Below, piece after piece: positions 24,301 to 49,304 of a DNA stretch of 64,000 nt. This stretch comes from Anisakis pegreffii (Eukaryota; Nematoda; Chromadorea; Rhabditida; Anisakidae). Location: positions 186,001-250,000 of the forward strand of contig JAPYMA010002772.1 in assembly GCA_035041965.1 (NCBI GenBank), in the 5' to 3' direction. How positions within the stretch are numbered: position 1 is the first letter of the stretch; the number at the start of each line of letters is the position of its first letter. Made by a program: the position numbers and the translations under genes. The notes under the pieces are model-generated. The model did no database searches. It saw nothing but the letters and a program-made list of their open reading frames with translations, and was not told where the DNA came from.

Positions 24301-25991
24301 TTCATTCAACCGAATATTGCTCAACATTCCAACGTTATTTTCTGGTTATTCATGCCACCCTTAGTGATTACGAGCTGATTCTATGATAGCACTTGTGAGC
24401 ATGAGCAACCTCAAGCTGGATGATCGAGCAGCCTCAACTACATTTTTGTGAGCGAGCGAATATTGACGAATAAGCATGAGCAGCTTTCTGCTCGTGTCAT
24501 GAGCAACAAACATCCAACAGAGTTCTGATGCACTTATTCAGTTGAATGGGTCGGTCACATTCCTTTTCCATTTATTCGGAGAAACCCGGGCGAATTTCTG
24601 ACTGGATACAGCTAGATCAACTCCCTTGATCTATTGAATTTTTCAGTGTATAATCATCTATCTATCATTGATTCTAAAATATTGTCGCGTGCATCAAATT
24701 CTGAATTCTGAGCTCATTCAAACGAGATGAAAGAGATGAGATGTGGCAAAAATCGTACGCGCTAAGTGCACGTATGTAGTGTAGGTCAGAAAACTGACAA
24801 ACGTTTCATCGTGACAAATAATATTTTGCTTAAAAACCCATCGTTTTTTGAGTATTCGTTAAAAACTAGTATTTAGACCTGCCAAATGACGCACCTGAAC
24901 ACTGTGGGTATGGTTTGTGAAAATGTGAGTGAGAAGTGTGCAGAAAACATTCACGAACGACAAGCTCTCATCATCCAAAAAACATGATCACTGTCAGCAG
25001 TTGTTGATGATCGAGTAGGTTTCTTTGCTCATCAAACACCTTTGCCATTCGATTGAATGCAAGCATCAAACACCATTGATGCCGAGCTGATTCCGTTGCA
25101 ATCGGTGCTTTGATATCGCCTCGACGCATCACAATAGTTGTTGACTAGCATCAAGATACAGAATAAGCGCGGGTTGCTTGCAATTAGCGTTATCATTTTG
25201 TACATTCCCAAGTCGATGAACGAGAGCGAACCTCTTGTCATTTGTGCCAATTCCTCACCTTTCTTTTCGTGATTTTGAATGGATGAAGGAGAATTTCAAG
25301 GGGGAATAAATGGAGTGGAAAAATTGTATTTAGTTTTTCTGTACTGTTTCATTTAGCTTTGTATGCCATCGAAATCGCATTATTTGAATTATACAATAGT
25401 TCTGATAATTTGTTGTACAATAAAGATGAAACTTCCCATTGGGAATAGAGCAATGCATGAAAAATTATACACTTTCGATATTCTCATCAAAATGAGCACA
25501 GCGCAAAAATGTGAACGACTTATTTGTTGGTGAAAACCTGTTCGAGTTTTTGGGAATATTTTTGATTTGTTGTTTCGATCGACGATCGATTGATTACACG
25601 ATCAGAAATCGCCCGATGATATGAGGTTGAAATCTTCGTTGAAATGCATTAGTGAAGTTGTGAAGTTACGTGTTTCGAAGGATGCCATACTATAGTTTGT
25701 ACTTGTTGATAATGGTTATCCATTTTTTAATCACTTTGCGCATTCGCATTCTTTTCGCTTCGAATGGTATTTGTACGCAAATATGTGCTTGCAACGGCTG
25801 TGTAATTAATTTCGAGCGTGATGTTCACAGCAATCAATGATTTCAGCTGTTTCTAAGCAACCTGTAAACTTGTAAATGAGACGAAAGAGCAGTTTATTGC
25901 TGCTCATTTACATCACCTTGCCACTTATCACTCAGCAGCTCATCTGAACCATATTTTACTGTCGTCATTCATTGCCGTTTATGTGTTCGTT
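21326..25991. other. Long stretch without a recognised gene
   Basis: Two plus-strand frames could be exons: 22230-22418, ending RYDTAAKYRE, and about 22490-22690, containing LDADELCEVTTSVFGDCLPS. Neither has a recognised family and their splice sites were not fixed. Clustered gaatcctt/gaatctt repeats run at 22298-22380. Frames at 21371-21663, 24166-24378 and 25032-25250 have no support. Confidence 0.35.
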
Positions 25992-26504
25992 TCAGCATTT
26001 CCCAGAGAGGAATATTTTGCTCATCTTTTTAGCTGGAATTCCATCTGACGCTTTGGAACGTGTCCGTAAGAGCAATTTACTGCTCCCGCTATAACAAGTC
26101 ACATCCACCTGTGCGAGCATATTCAATTCAACTGAAGAAATGAATTTTCTTGGAAGAAGATCGTCTTTTAATAATTCCCTGCAGAGCACTTTAATAATAT
26201 TGTGGTCTAAAACAGCAATGAATGTTTTTCTCGGGCAGCTTATTAAATTGTCAGCGAAAAGCAAAAAGCAATCCCAAGCGGTAGTTATGAGCTTGCAATC
26301 AGCTGGCAAAGTATTTATCGCCACTGTGTCTGTAGAAATTCCAGTGAGAAATATTTCCGTCGGCTTTAATGCTGAATTTCCTAGAATGGTGCCACTAAAC
26401 ATGATGATGCACGAAACAGCGCTGATGGCTCGTAAACTCTGAACACCTCGCACAGCGTGATATTTAAGGGTGCCAGAAGGTAGCAGAGGAGATTCACAAA
26501 TCAT
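25992..26504 (-). CDS. Unassigned 170-codon open frame
   Basis: The longest continuous frame of the window (170 codons, ending GKC and TGA) lies on the minus strand. No family, signal peptide or motif was recognised. It begins ICESPLLPSG and includes ISTDTVAINTLPADCKLITT and a basic, Ser-rich end. Third positions are mixed rather than uniformly A/T, which favours coding. The plus strand also holds a 100-codon frame at 26140-26442, so direction is not certain. It could be an exon of a gene running left, a decayed gene, or chance. Confidence 0.3.
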   Translation of the reverse strand: MICESPLLPSGTLKYHAVRGVQSLRAISAVSCIIMFSGTILGNSALKPTEIFLTGISTDTVAINTLPADCKLITTAWDCFLLFADNLISCPRKTFIAVLDHNIIKVLCRELLKDDLLPRKFISSVELNMLAQVDVTCYSGSSKLLLRTRSKASDGIPAKKMSKIFLSGKC

Positions 26505-26904
26505 TGTTCAACGATTGTTTCTTCATTGTGCTTGTCCAATAGCTGTTTCACTGCATTCGTTGAATTGTATCATCTGATTTTATCAACGAATTGCTGGCAG
26601 TAAACTGTCTGATCGTTTGCCAATCGTCTGATTCCTTCCGATTACTCAATTCGAAATGATATGGTTTAAAGAATCGCTGTCACAGGGACTGTTAGGGGAG
26701 GATGCGCTCTACCATATGAACGAAATGAGGGATGAGATCATAGGAACTGAAAAACATATCAAACCATTATTGTGCTGTTACTATGTAACTCGAGATGCAC
26801 CTGAAGTGCGAACAAATTTTGGACAATTTTTCGGTGCGCGTAGGCAGAAAAGAAACCTCGGTGCTGACGGACATTCAAACGTTCTCGGAAGCAATGTGTG
26901 TTGA

Positions 26905-27183
26905 TCAAAGTTTGGTCTTTTCTTTAGATTCATTTGATGGAACATTCTCTTTTACCTTATCATGATGATGTATCAATTCTTTGACTTTTTGAGCAATCTT
27001 CTCGCCACCTGTTATATTCTGATTGCCGCCCTTTCGCATTCTTTGATCTTCCATTTGTGGTGTAGCACTCGCTGTTAGCACTTCGATGAATTGAACGTTT
27101 GAAGACGCATTAAGAAAACACTGAATGCACTTGAAATTTGTATCGACTGTTAGAGAGTAACTTCGATTGATTATTTCGATCAT
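26905..27183 (-). CDS. Unassigned small open frame
   Basis: A minus-strand frame of 92 codons. Its last 49 codons, starting MEDQRMRKGG and ending ESKEKTKL, are Lys-, Glu- and His-rich and look coding. A donor-like gtaaaa follows HHHDK, so the frame may be an exon rather than a whole gene, possibly of the same gene as the open frame at 25992-26504. On the plus strand a separate 82-codon frame covers 26656-26904. No function assigned. Confidence 0.25.
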   Translation of the reverse strand: MIEIINRSYSLTVDTNFKCIQCFLNASSNVQFIEVLTASATPQMEDQRMRKGGNQNITGGEKIAQKVKELIHHHDKVKENVPSNESKEKTKL

Positions 27184-27279
27184 TTAACTCGCATTCACTT
27201 TGAGTGTTGCAAAATCGTCATTTTGTGCGCATTCTCCGTTTTAATTCCACATGCACTGAATCACATTGTGAAGCGAGCG

Positions 27280-27955
27280 ATTACTCAGAGTGTTCATCGG
27301 GGAACGGGCTCTCTGTCGGGGACTCCGGCAGGGAACGCGGGGAGCGCTTCCTCTGCGCAATTTGCTCCCCAACTTTTTCGCGGCCCCCGTGCAATTTTCT
27401 CCCCGCGGGGACCCCTCCGCGTCCAATTTTCTCCACGTAGGGACTCCCCCCCTCCCGGACGATCCGCTCCCCGACCTTTTCTCGATGACCCCACCCCCCG
27501 TCCAGTTTCGCTCCCCGACTGGGAGGACGGTGAGCGCGAACCTTCGCAAATATCGCGAACAATCAACTGAAAATGGTGAAGTACTGCTGCAAAAATTTCA
27601 ATATTGTCTTGTCTTTGTTTTGAAATGTGAGTGTGAGGTGCACTTGAAAGAAAACTTCTTTAAAAAAGAGGAAAAATCTCTTAAAAATTGTAATTTTGTT
27701 TAAAAATTGAGCTAAAATGCTCCCCGTCCTCCCCGTCGGGGTACATGGGGAGCGGTCATTCCCCGACGGGGTCCCCCCCGCGCAATTTGCTCCCCAGCTT
27801 TTTTGCGAGGATCTCCCGTCCAATTTACTCCCCGCGGGGACCCCCTCGCGCAATTTGCTCTCCGACTTTTTCGCGGGAACCCCCCCCCCGTTCACTTTTC
27901 TCCCCGCGGGGTCCTCCCGTGCGAAAAAGTGCCCCCCGACGAACACTAATTACTC
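27280..27955. mobile_element. GC-rich hAT-like element filled with a ~63-bp minisatellite
   Basis: The element body is 27288-27948. Its ends are inverted repeats: GAGTGTTCATCGGGG at the left and, read inward from the right, TAGTGTTCGTCGGGG; the right one fits the hAT terminal pattern YARNG. The flanks attactca (27280-27287) and attactct (27949-27956) match at 7 of 8 positions, as expected of a hAT target duplication. Two blocks, 27296-27535 and 27718-27940, are about 70% G+C in an otherwise AT-rich window and consist of diverged units of about 60-64 bp, with repeated gcgcaatttgctccccgac, tttttcgcggg and ctccccgcggggaccc. A 150-bp AT-rich core separates them. The open frames in all readings are by-products of base composition. 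Confidence 0.75.
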
Positions 27956-27956
27956 T

Positions 27957-30113
27957 TGGTCATCAACATGGAACTGAGGTAAAAAACGTACAAATAATAA
28001 ATAGCTATCCTCTATATTTGACAAAAAACGTTCAGCAGAGGAATTTCTGACGTCAGAGCGATAATCCGCTTGATAAGCGATAAACTCGTTAGAGCGATAA
28101 ACCCGATGAACCGTGTGGTAAACCGCTTGATAATTGCTCTCGACTATTCCATTCTTTATCGTTATCGTAAACGTAAGAGAATCATATGGTCTTCCATGTG
28201 AAGTTTCGATCATAGTCATAAGGTTTACAGAGAGAGTATTTACATGATGGAAGAGTATGGTTTGATCGTTGCGTGTAGTTTGCTCGACAAAACAGTCATA
28301 AACAATTTTCTTCATGAGTGCTTTTGCACTTCAATGTAATTAATCGAAGAGTCCTTCCCTACGAAAGATAATGATGGACTACAATTTAGGCCAGGATTTC
28401 GAACCACCGTTCCATAATAGATAACTATCCTCTATCAACAGCATTTGAGAGGGTCACTGCTGGATATTCTCAAATTTGAATACTTTTCACTACTTACCTT
28501 TCTGACAATCCTTCCATCCAAATTCTGCATTCTGCACGTCTTCCAAACGCACTTTTTGATTACAGGTGAATGTGGGACGTGGCTTATGCCGCTAACTTTT
28601 TACGATTTCTGCGCTCCCTCTAGGGACCACCATAATTCATTTGCAACTTATGAGAAGTTGTCTTTTCTTTCACTATTGTTCATTTAATAATCGATGTGAT
28701 GTCAGAGATTTTGCTGAATTATATATTTTATGTTCAGTGCCGAATGGTTTCATACAGTGATCACTCTACCAAGTTAGTATCTGCATCATAATGATCATTA
28801 GCTGCTAGCGTGAGATTTGGCAGGGGAATTGACAACTGGTAAATCGTTCTCCCTTTTAAGCAAGCAATAAGTGCGATTAGATTAAAAACATGACAATTCG
28901 GTTTTTTGGATTTCATTTGTAGATGTTCGGTGGATATGACATCATCACAAAGAGTTGTTTAAAAAAGCGTCTTTGTAAACAAACGGCGCTGAGTCATTGT
29001 TTGCTGAGGCACTTTCCTGAAGCAATTGAGAAATCAATGCCATCGTGATTCCCACACTGATTTACAAACGATTTTTATTGATCGTTCAAAGATTATATCA
29101 ACGTTACCTCTTGACCATGATTTCGAACATTTGAAATGCTTTTCACTGAATGTCGTCACGTGTTATTCACATGTAAGCTTGCGTTATCTCATTCCTTTTT
29201 TATGTCATTTCTACTAGTCGAGAATATTCTCGAGAATTTTAATGGTTCAGTTCATCGATCATCATCAGCTACCCACTTCAAAGCTGAAGCATAAACTTAG
29301 TTTTTCAGTCGTACAGTACCGAAACTGATGAATGTTGCTCACATTTTCATTGTGTTGATTTCGTTTTTTTTGCACTTCAGACAGCAGTGTTCAATCTCTG
29401 ATCAGCAATACAACTCGTTGGGATGCTGAACGCATTGTTCTCTTTCTTCATCACTTCAACTTTCGATCATCACTCAATCACAACACTTAATAACATTTCA
29501 TTCAGTCATTCACTTCAATCGCTTTTGTCCTTTTCTCGTTGATTTTTAGTTGACTCGATAACATGTTTGCTTATTTATTGCTTTTCAACTTACATCATTT
29601 CTTTACTCGATTCGATTGATGAGAAGTCATCACTTTTGTCACGAAGGCATGAACTTGCCTTTGTTCTGTGCTGTTGATTATCGAAAATCATTGAATTTTG
29701 TTGATAAGCAAAAACGATGCCGAATAAACCTTGCATAATCTTAGTTCGCGAATTGCTTCTTCAGTCTTGTGAACTCGAGCTGTCTAGAATAACTGACGAA
29801 TGTCTTTCATCTTGAGAATTCATTCCTGTTGAATTTTCCCTCTATCGATGTGCTTTCAAAATTAATTTTGAATGAACTGATTCCATTTTTTCTTTTCTTA
29901 CTTATCGAAATAAAATATTTACGAATCAGTTCGTTTGCTCGAATTGGTTATTGTATCGTTGTGGCAGATGAACTTTATATCAGCTCAATATATCGCAAAA
30001 ACCAATCAATTTCGTTTAAGACTCTCGTTTCGCCGACAAAATTTCGGCACTGAATATCGATCAAGACGACACCCGTCAATACAGCGTCTTCGAATCTGTG
30101 CAGCCCGATTTCG
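27957..30113. other. Upstream region of the nuclear receptor gene
   Basis: No gene is supported before 30051. A motif atagctatcctctat/ataactatcctctat occurs near 28003 and 28421. Short gcgataa and ccgcttgataa repeats run at 28045-28130. A frame at 30030-30131 with FESVQPDFDGLLSIW overlaps the receptor's first exon in another reading frame and might be part of an alternative 5' exon. Confidence 0.35.
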
Positions 30114-39376
<9,263 letters not shown>

Positions 39377-39910
39377 GTTCACAAAACCTCATCGCTTTCC
39401 GTTAATTCATCTTCTAATCTTTTCCACATTATCTGATAATTATTCAATGTTCGAATGAAAATTTTTGGCTTATTAACTTGGCTGAAGGTCTTTATAAGTG
39501 TCTCTTTAGGGTAGTTTTTGTGTTCTTTTGTACATGGAATTCACTTTAATCGTCCTTAATATCAGTCGCGTGTTACATTCCGTTCGCTACAGTTATGCAT
39601 TCGTGCATCAGGCAAGCGTGTGTAGAGACTTCTACTAAACAGACTTCTATTCGTTAATGAAACGTGAACTTGGTTGTTTTTTTAAGTTTCGCGAGCATAG
39701 GCTTTTTCGATATTCGATTTGTATGTGTTCTAGGCATTTATTATGAGCAAAATGATTCAGCTGCCGGATGAAATGAATTTTTGCGGTTTTTTCTTTCTTG
39801 CCTTTGTTTTTTCTACATTAATGTATTTCGGGTCAGTGAGACCATTGTCGATTGCCTCAGCTAATTCCAGTTTGTCTTTTCGCTCTTTTTCCGTTTTTGA
39901 AATTATTTGT

Positions 39911-39916
39911 AATAAA
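39911..39916 (+). promoter_or_regulatory. Candidate poly(A) signal of the nuclear receptor gene
   Basis: AATAAA 535 bases after the stop. Another lies at 40097. Which one is used cannot be told from sequence. Confidence 0.35.
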
Positions 39917-44374
<4,458 letters not shown>

Positions 44375-44643
44375 CTTGGTTGTTGGTTGTCGACAACCGT
44401 GATTCTCGAGCACGATGCCTCCAGCGCAAGGGATCAACTTTTCTTGAGATGTTTATCGGCATATTCCGTCGTATACAATTCACATTGACTGGTATCTGGG
44501 GCTCGTTCTGTCTTTGGGATGAACTCTTATTCCTTTCGGATGAAGTCTTTCCTCTCCCGGGATAGGCCCCAGAAGGAGTCTTCGATGAAATAGGTATCTG
44601 GGGAGTTAGATCAGAATTGCTCGACTGCTCACATACAAACATC
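44375..44643 (-). CDS. Possible exon of an unknown Ser/Arg-rich protein
   Basis: A minus-strand open frame bounded by an acceptor-like gtgcag at 44644-44646 and a donor-like gtattg after STTNQ (exon end 44375). It is rich in Ser, Arg, Asn, Gln and Pro and holds TPQIPISSKTPSG and NEPQIPVNVN, two related segments. The plus strand is also open (44335-44565), so coding direction rests on composition only. No family recognised. Confidence 0.3.
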
Positions 44644-44889
44644 CTGCACCGCTCATCCTCAAACATAAGTAAACGCTCTACTCTAGGGATAGACGTCTAC
44701 TCATAAATGAAGGAATAATGCTAGTGTCACGACTAGTCGCGCTACTAATATGTCAGAATGATAACAAAATGATACAGCAAAACTTAGATGAATACCTTTC
44801 GATATTTTTGATCATTGTTGCTTTTTGTTGCTGGTTAGGGATAATATAATCATTTAAGATAATATAATTAAGTTTTTCAATTGACTGTG

Positions 44890-45000
44890 ATTATTATTAT
44901 TATTATTATTATTATTGTTATTGATATTATTATTATTGTTATTATTGTTATTATTATTGTTTTTAATATTATTGTTATTATTATTTCATTATTATTATTA
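44890..45000. repeat. ATT trinucleotide microsatellite, interrupted
   Basis: Runs of ATT with interspersed GTT and GAT variants, lying less than 200 bp left of hAT copy 2. Confidence 0.95.
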
Positions 45001-45182
45001 TATAATTATTGGACCAGTTACTAATTCTATTGGTATTGTATCATTTGCTCATTGAACTCCGTTTGAATGCATTGATGAATTTATGAATTCGCGAATTAAT
45101 GATATTATCATTTGGATTCAATTACCCAAGTTATTAATAAACAATTTGATCAGAAGCACGAGTCGTTACAGTGAACCCGGAG

Positions 45183-46411
45183 TAGGGTTTGCAAAATCCC
45201 GACGATTTTTCAATCCTGGGATCGGGATTTAATCCCGGGATCGATTTTTGATCCTGGGATCGAACAATTATTGAAATATCGATGCGGGACACGTTTAAAC
45301 ACATTTTTCGAACCAATATATTCATTATTAATCAGAAAGGAGCTAATACAACAAATTATTGAACAAATCCAAGGAACTAAGTATTCAAACTCAAATTAAT
45401 ATTTCATATAATGATGCTAATGATCATGCCGCAAGGGCATACTGCATATTCCATGCTGAGGCATCTTGTCATCTCGGGTCTGAGCTAATAACAGTACACT
45501 TGCATGTGAATATGAAATTCTTGATTCTCAAACACTTATTTGCAATGCTTTAACTCCATTTTCTCTCAGCATTAATATCAACTGAATTCTGCCATTTCGG
45601 AAATTTCGATTTTTTACAAAAAAAATGCATCGTATGAATTATATTATTCGAGTTTTGGAAAAATTAAAAGTTCGAAGTTTATCAAAAAAGGTAAAAAAAT
45701 ATCCGCAATGAATTTTCATCGAACCATCGAGCACTTACATATTTGATAATTTCGATCAAAAATCATGCAAATGTACTTGATATTCAAGCTTAAGATCCTT
45801 TTGAATGGAACAACTTTGCTCACTTCGGCAATGAATTCTCACTATGAGTGAACTCAATGAGAACTTATGTACATTTCGATTGGATGAAAACGTTTCCAAA
45901 TAGCGAAGTAAAAAGACTCGCAGTCTTTGGAACGTGCAGTTGAATTAACAGATGGAATATTGAAGCCGAACAAATCTTGTGGGAGGAAACGACTCAAAAT
46001 TTCATTGAACTTTGTTGCTCTTGGTTTTTATTAGAAAATGTGATTATCTCTGTTAGTCTATTACATAAAAATGCGTTCAGATGAGGGTGATACAAACCAG
46101 TGAAGAACAGAATAATCAGTTGAATATTCAATGAAATGTTACGTAAAAGTTCATCGAGCTGTCGTTGATCATGTCATTCGTCCGAATTGCGTCTATTTCC
46201 TTAGCTGAACATCAATGATAGAGGGCAAACAGCAAAGATAACTGCATATAAATTAGATGGGAATGACTAAGGCTTGCTTTAAGACGGACATACTATCAAA
46301 ATTAACACAAGTTGACTTGTTTTATCAAATCCCAAAATCCCGGGATTTTTCAAAACTTAAATCTCGAGATCGTAATCGGAACTGTAATCCTGGGATCCCG
46401 TGCAAACGCTA
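45183..46411 (+). mobile_element. hAT DNA transposon relic, copy 2 (both ends present, internally deleted)
   Basis: The left terminus TAGGGTTTGCAAAATCCCG begins at 45183 and the right one ends at 46411 (inward TAGCGTTTGCACGGGATCCC). Both fit the hAT pattern YARNG, and subterminal stretches repeat cccgggat and tcctgggatc. Flanks acccggag and acctggac match at 6 of 8, a plausible aged target duplication. From 45258 rightward it matches copy 1. The remnant frame at about 45418-45553 shows the transposase C-terminal dimerisation block (HVNMKFLILKHLF). The left 75 bp join directly to sequence that in copy 1 follows a longer internal region, so copy 2 is an internally deleted, non-autonomous derivative. 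Confidence 0.85.
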
Positions 46412-48060
46412 ACCTGGACCAGGTCACTTTCTATTGGAAGCGAACACCTTTCGCAGAGGGTCTGTCTTTGGCTATAGGCACACTTGCCTTTTTGAGAATC
46501 TATTTAGTGGGAAATGTTACGTCCTTTGCTTTATTTTCGATTTGATCCCCTCAGCTGAGCCAATAAGTAACGCAAGCAACAGTTTCGTTATATTCTGCGC
46601 ATTACTCCGGCTGAAATTTTAGATTCGGATTTTCCCACAAGTAAAAGTTCTTGCAGTGCTTTGCGCTTCCAGAAAATATGTTCACTTGGGAATTTATCTT
46701 GCAAATAATTCGCCGCAATACTGTCTGTTGGTTGGTTTTCTTTCACAACTGGCTAGGAGGATTTGAGATCAGTTTCAGTTCCCATTCATGCTTTTCCTTG
46801 TTGAGAAATGTTAATTAGCTGAGCTGTTACTGATTCATTTATGAGTCATCAAACTGTAGGTTGCATTTACAGCGATTTTCCTTAACAGAGTCAATAATGT
46901 CGTGAAGTGGGATTTTGATTTGGACAAGTGATGAACAGGAATTGGGCATCTACCTACTTTTTCAAAAGGTCTCTCAAAAGGTGTAGTGGTCGAAAGTGGT
47001 TGGGAAACACCGATTTATGGTCAAATGCTGCTAATTTAAGCGTAGTATGATGTGGTGTTCCTCGTTTGTTGCTGTAGTGAGAGTATGGCGTCGATTGCTG
47101 TCCATCGTCAACACACAGTTCATTCCAGTCTCATGTAATAACTGCGACAATGTCACTTTTGAAAACGTCTCACTTGCTGCAGTGTTCATCAAGGTGTACA
47201 GGAAACTGAAGAAATGTTTCGTAAAATGTGTTCATTCAAAAAACGATAGTAACGAAACTGCTGAAAACGAATATGCATTAATGAACGGAAATATTACATG
47301 AATTATGAATGCTTTAGGAATATTGATGGTCGTCGTTCGCTATTGCAGTGATACATAAATGAAAATTATGTATCACTGCGATAGCGGATGACGACTATCA
47401 GTTCAGTGAGTTACATGAATTATTCAGTGAGATGCATAATTGAAAATACTGTTCCACTAGTGAAACTCATTCGCAAGTAATTCAAAATCATCCAGTTTCA
47501 AGTAATTCTTTCACTATTTTCAACATGATATTCTTCATTCCGAGTTCTTGTGACGTTTCCTCGCGATTTCCGGATTTGTGATGCCTCGAAACAGTTATTC
47601 GACATGACATGTCGAATTTGTTTATTAACGTTTGGCCTATGACATCAAATTGCACGACATCAAAGCTATATTCTCATGGTAACGATACATCAGTAGTTAT
47701 CTCCTACGCAGCTGCAGCAATGAGCAAGCACATATAGCATAAGCGTTAATGATAGCAAAATACTGTCCAAGGTGAACTCGCGCCTTTCCACTTCTCAACT
47801 TATTGTCGTGAGCAATTGTTTGCTATTCTGTAAAGAGCAATTATTGATTTGAATCGAGCAATGGAGTTGGAAATGTGAAGGCTGAATGCTCATCTATCAC
47901 AATGACTGTGTTTAGCGGAATTTAAAAATTTTGAATTTGGCATTTAATGAGAGCGCGACGATGGCGTGCCGACAAAGAACAATTAATTGAATGAAAAGAA
48001 TTCTCGTTGCTGACGTGAATCAGTGATTGTGATTGGTTCGTTTGCGGGTGCCTTCAGCCT
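46412..48060. other. No recognised gene; one possible terminal exon
   Basis: At about 47174-47301 a plus-strand frame follows an acceptor-like tgctgcag and ends in NDSNETAENEYALMNGNIT and a stop; it contains a basic YRKLKKCFVKC segment and might be the cytoplasmic end of a membrane protein. No upstream exon was found. Confidence 0.25.
47325..47399. repeat. 34-bp inverted repeat, 7-nt loop
   Basis: Arms 47325-47358 and 47366-47399 pair at 30 of 34 positions. An RNA from either strand would form a pre-microRNA-sized hairpin of about 75 nt with few mismatches. It starts 23 bases after the stop of the possible exon above. Confidence 0.85.
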
Positions 48061-48074
48061 CATTCATTCTGCTT

Positions 48075-48342
48075 CAGTCGTCTCAGAAGATGGCGAATGC
48101 TGCATGAGAATGACACGGGAACAGTTACATCAGATGCCAGGCTTCCTCAATGGTCAGCTAATTCCTCTCAGTCAACCATACCAGGATATTTCCGTTCCTT
48201 AAACATTGTCGATTTGGCTCATTGCGATGGAATTCACTCGGAATCAGCAGTGAGCGCCTCACAAAGAAATGGCAGCAATATTGAATCGATTCGTGTTTTA
48301 TTCGATCGAACACTCCAACAGATTTTCCATTTTCTCGCATAA
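48075..48342 (+). CDS. Possible exon, reading frame unresolved
   Basis: After an acceptor-like gcttcag (ending 48077) two frames are open. One, to 48342, reads MLHENDTGTVTSDARLPQWS and on. The other, shorter, reads CCMRMTREQLHQMPGFLNGQ and continues to PYQDISVP and a stop near 48195. Both look protein-like and neither has a recognised family. Confidence 0.25.
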
Positions 48343-48547
48343 TTTCGATATTTTAGTTGAGATTTTTTAATATGAGCTTGCATTGCGTGCTACCTCATCA
48401 CTTATTAATGAGAAATTATGTTCAAGGAACCCGCCGGATTTTTGAAGGCTTATGAAGGCTAAACTCGCCGGATTTGAAGGTTTATTCAACACACAAACAT
48501 CTAACAACGTCGAAATGCTGTCCTCCGTCTCATGTCTTTGCGAGATC

Positions 48548-48599
48548 CATGCAAATATCAGTCTCTTGCCTATCACATCAGGAGACTGATATCTGCATG
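48548..48599. repeat. 18-bp inverted repeat, 16-nt loop
   Basis: catgcaaatatcagtctc (48548-48565) pairs with 48582-48599 at 17 of 18 positions. Just upstream, gccggattt(tt)gaaggttt-like sequence is repeated twice (48433-48485). Confidence 0.75.
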
Positions 48600-49295
48600 A
48601 AAATTCTTATTATGGAGTCTTAGAAATTCTTATAATGATTAAATTATTACATGTCCTTGAATGCATCAGAAATTGAAGCCAGTTTTATGCTCACCATTTG
48701 TTCATTGCGCTATTTTCCCACTGCAGCAAATAGGCACTAAATATTAATAAGAGAGTAGCGCAGTTTTCTAAATTTCGCGCAAGTTATAGCCAGTGCGATC
48801 GCCCTGCAGTCATACATTGGTAGTGTTTGATAGTTGGTCTTCTTTAAGTTGCAATTCTCTCTATCAGCGAGATTGGAAATTTTGTTAAGACGTGTTGTTA
48901 ATCTTTTAAGTGAATAACTGACAATGCAGAGTTGATAGTAATCTGTCGGAATGCAACAGTGAAGTAAGATGCTAGCAACGTTTACCACATGGAATGAGGT
49001 ACACGACAGTGATCAAATTCTGTCTCAACTGAGCTTCATTAAGTAGCGTCTACTGTATGACAGCACTATGTGACCGTGGCGATCAGCTTGAAACTTGATC
49101 CTTTCAATCATAAATTTATTCCCTTAAGTTAGCCTAAGCTTCCTTGTGAGCAGGCCATTTCCTTTCGTTTGGAAGAATTTCGAGAAGTGTTGCGATTGAA
49201 TGTGATGTATTTGAAATGCGCCTAAGCATTAATCCGAAGATATTAACTCCCCTTCAACGATTCACTTCACGCTTTCAGGGTACGATCTGTGGCGT

Positions 49296-49304
49296 TTTCT
49301 TCAG
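49296..49304 (+). promoter_or_regulatory. Probable trans-splice acceptor next to the start codon
   Basis: ttttcttcag ends directly before the ATG of the neuropeptide precursor. In nematodes this is the usual arrangement for spliced-leader addition, and it supports this start. A 5' cis-spliced leader exon would look the same. Confidence 0.55.

Noticed and set aside
27241..28050. Several Pro/Arg/Gly-rich open frames on both strands
   Set aside because: They arise from the GC-rich minisatellite; stops are rare there only because of base composition.
28385..28440. tRNA-like B box (ggttcgaaatcc on the minus strand)
   Set aside because: The loop has one base too many and no acceptor stem, D arm or anticodon arm could be folded around it.
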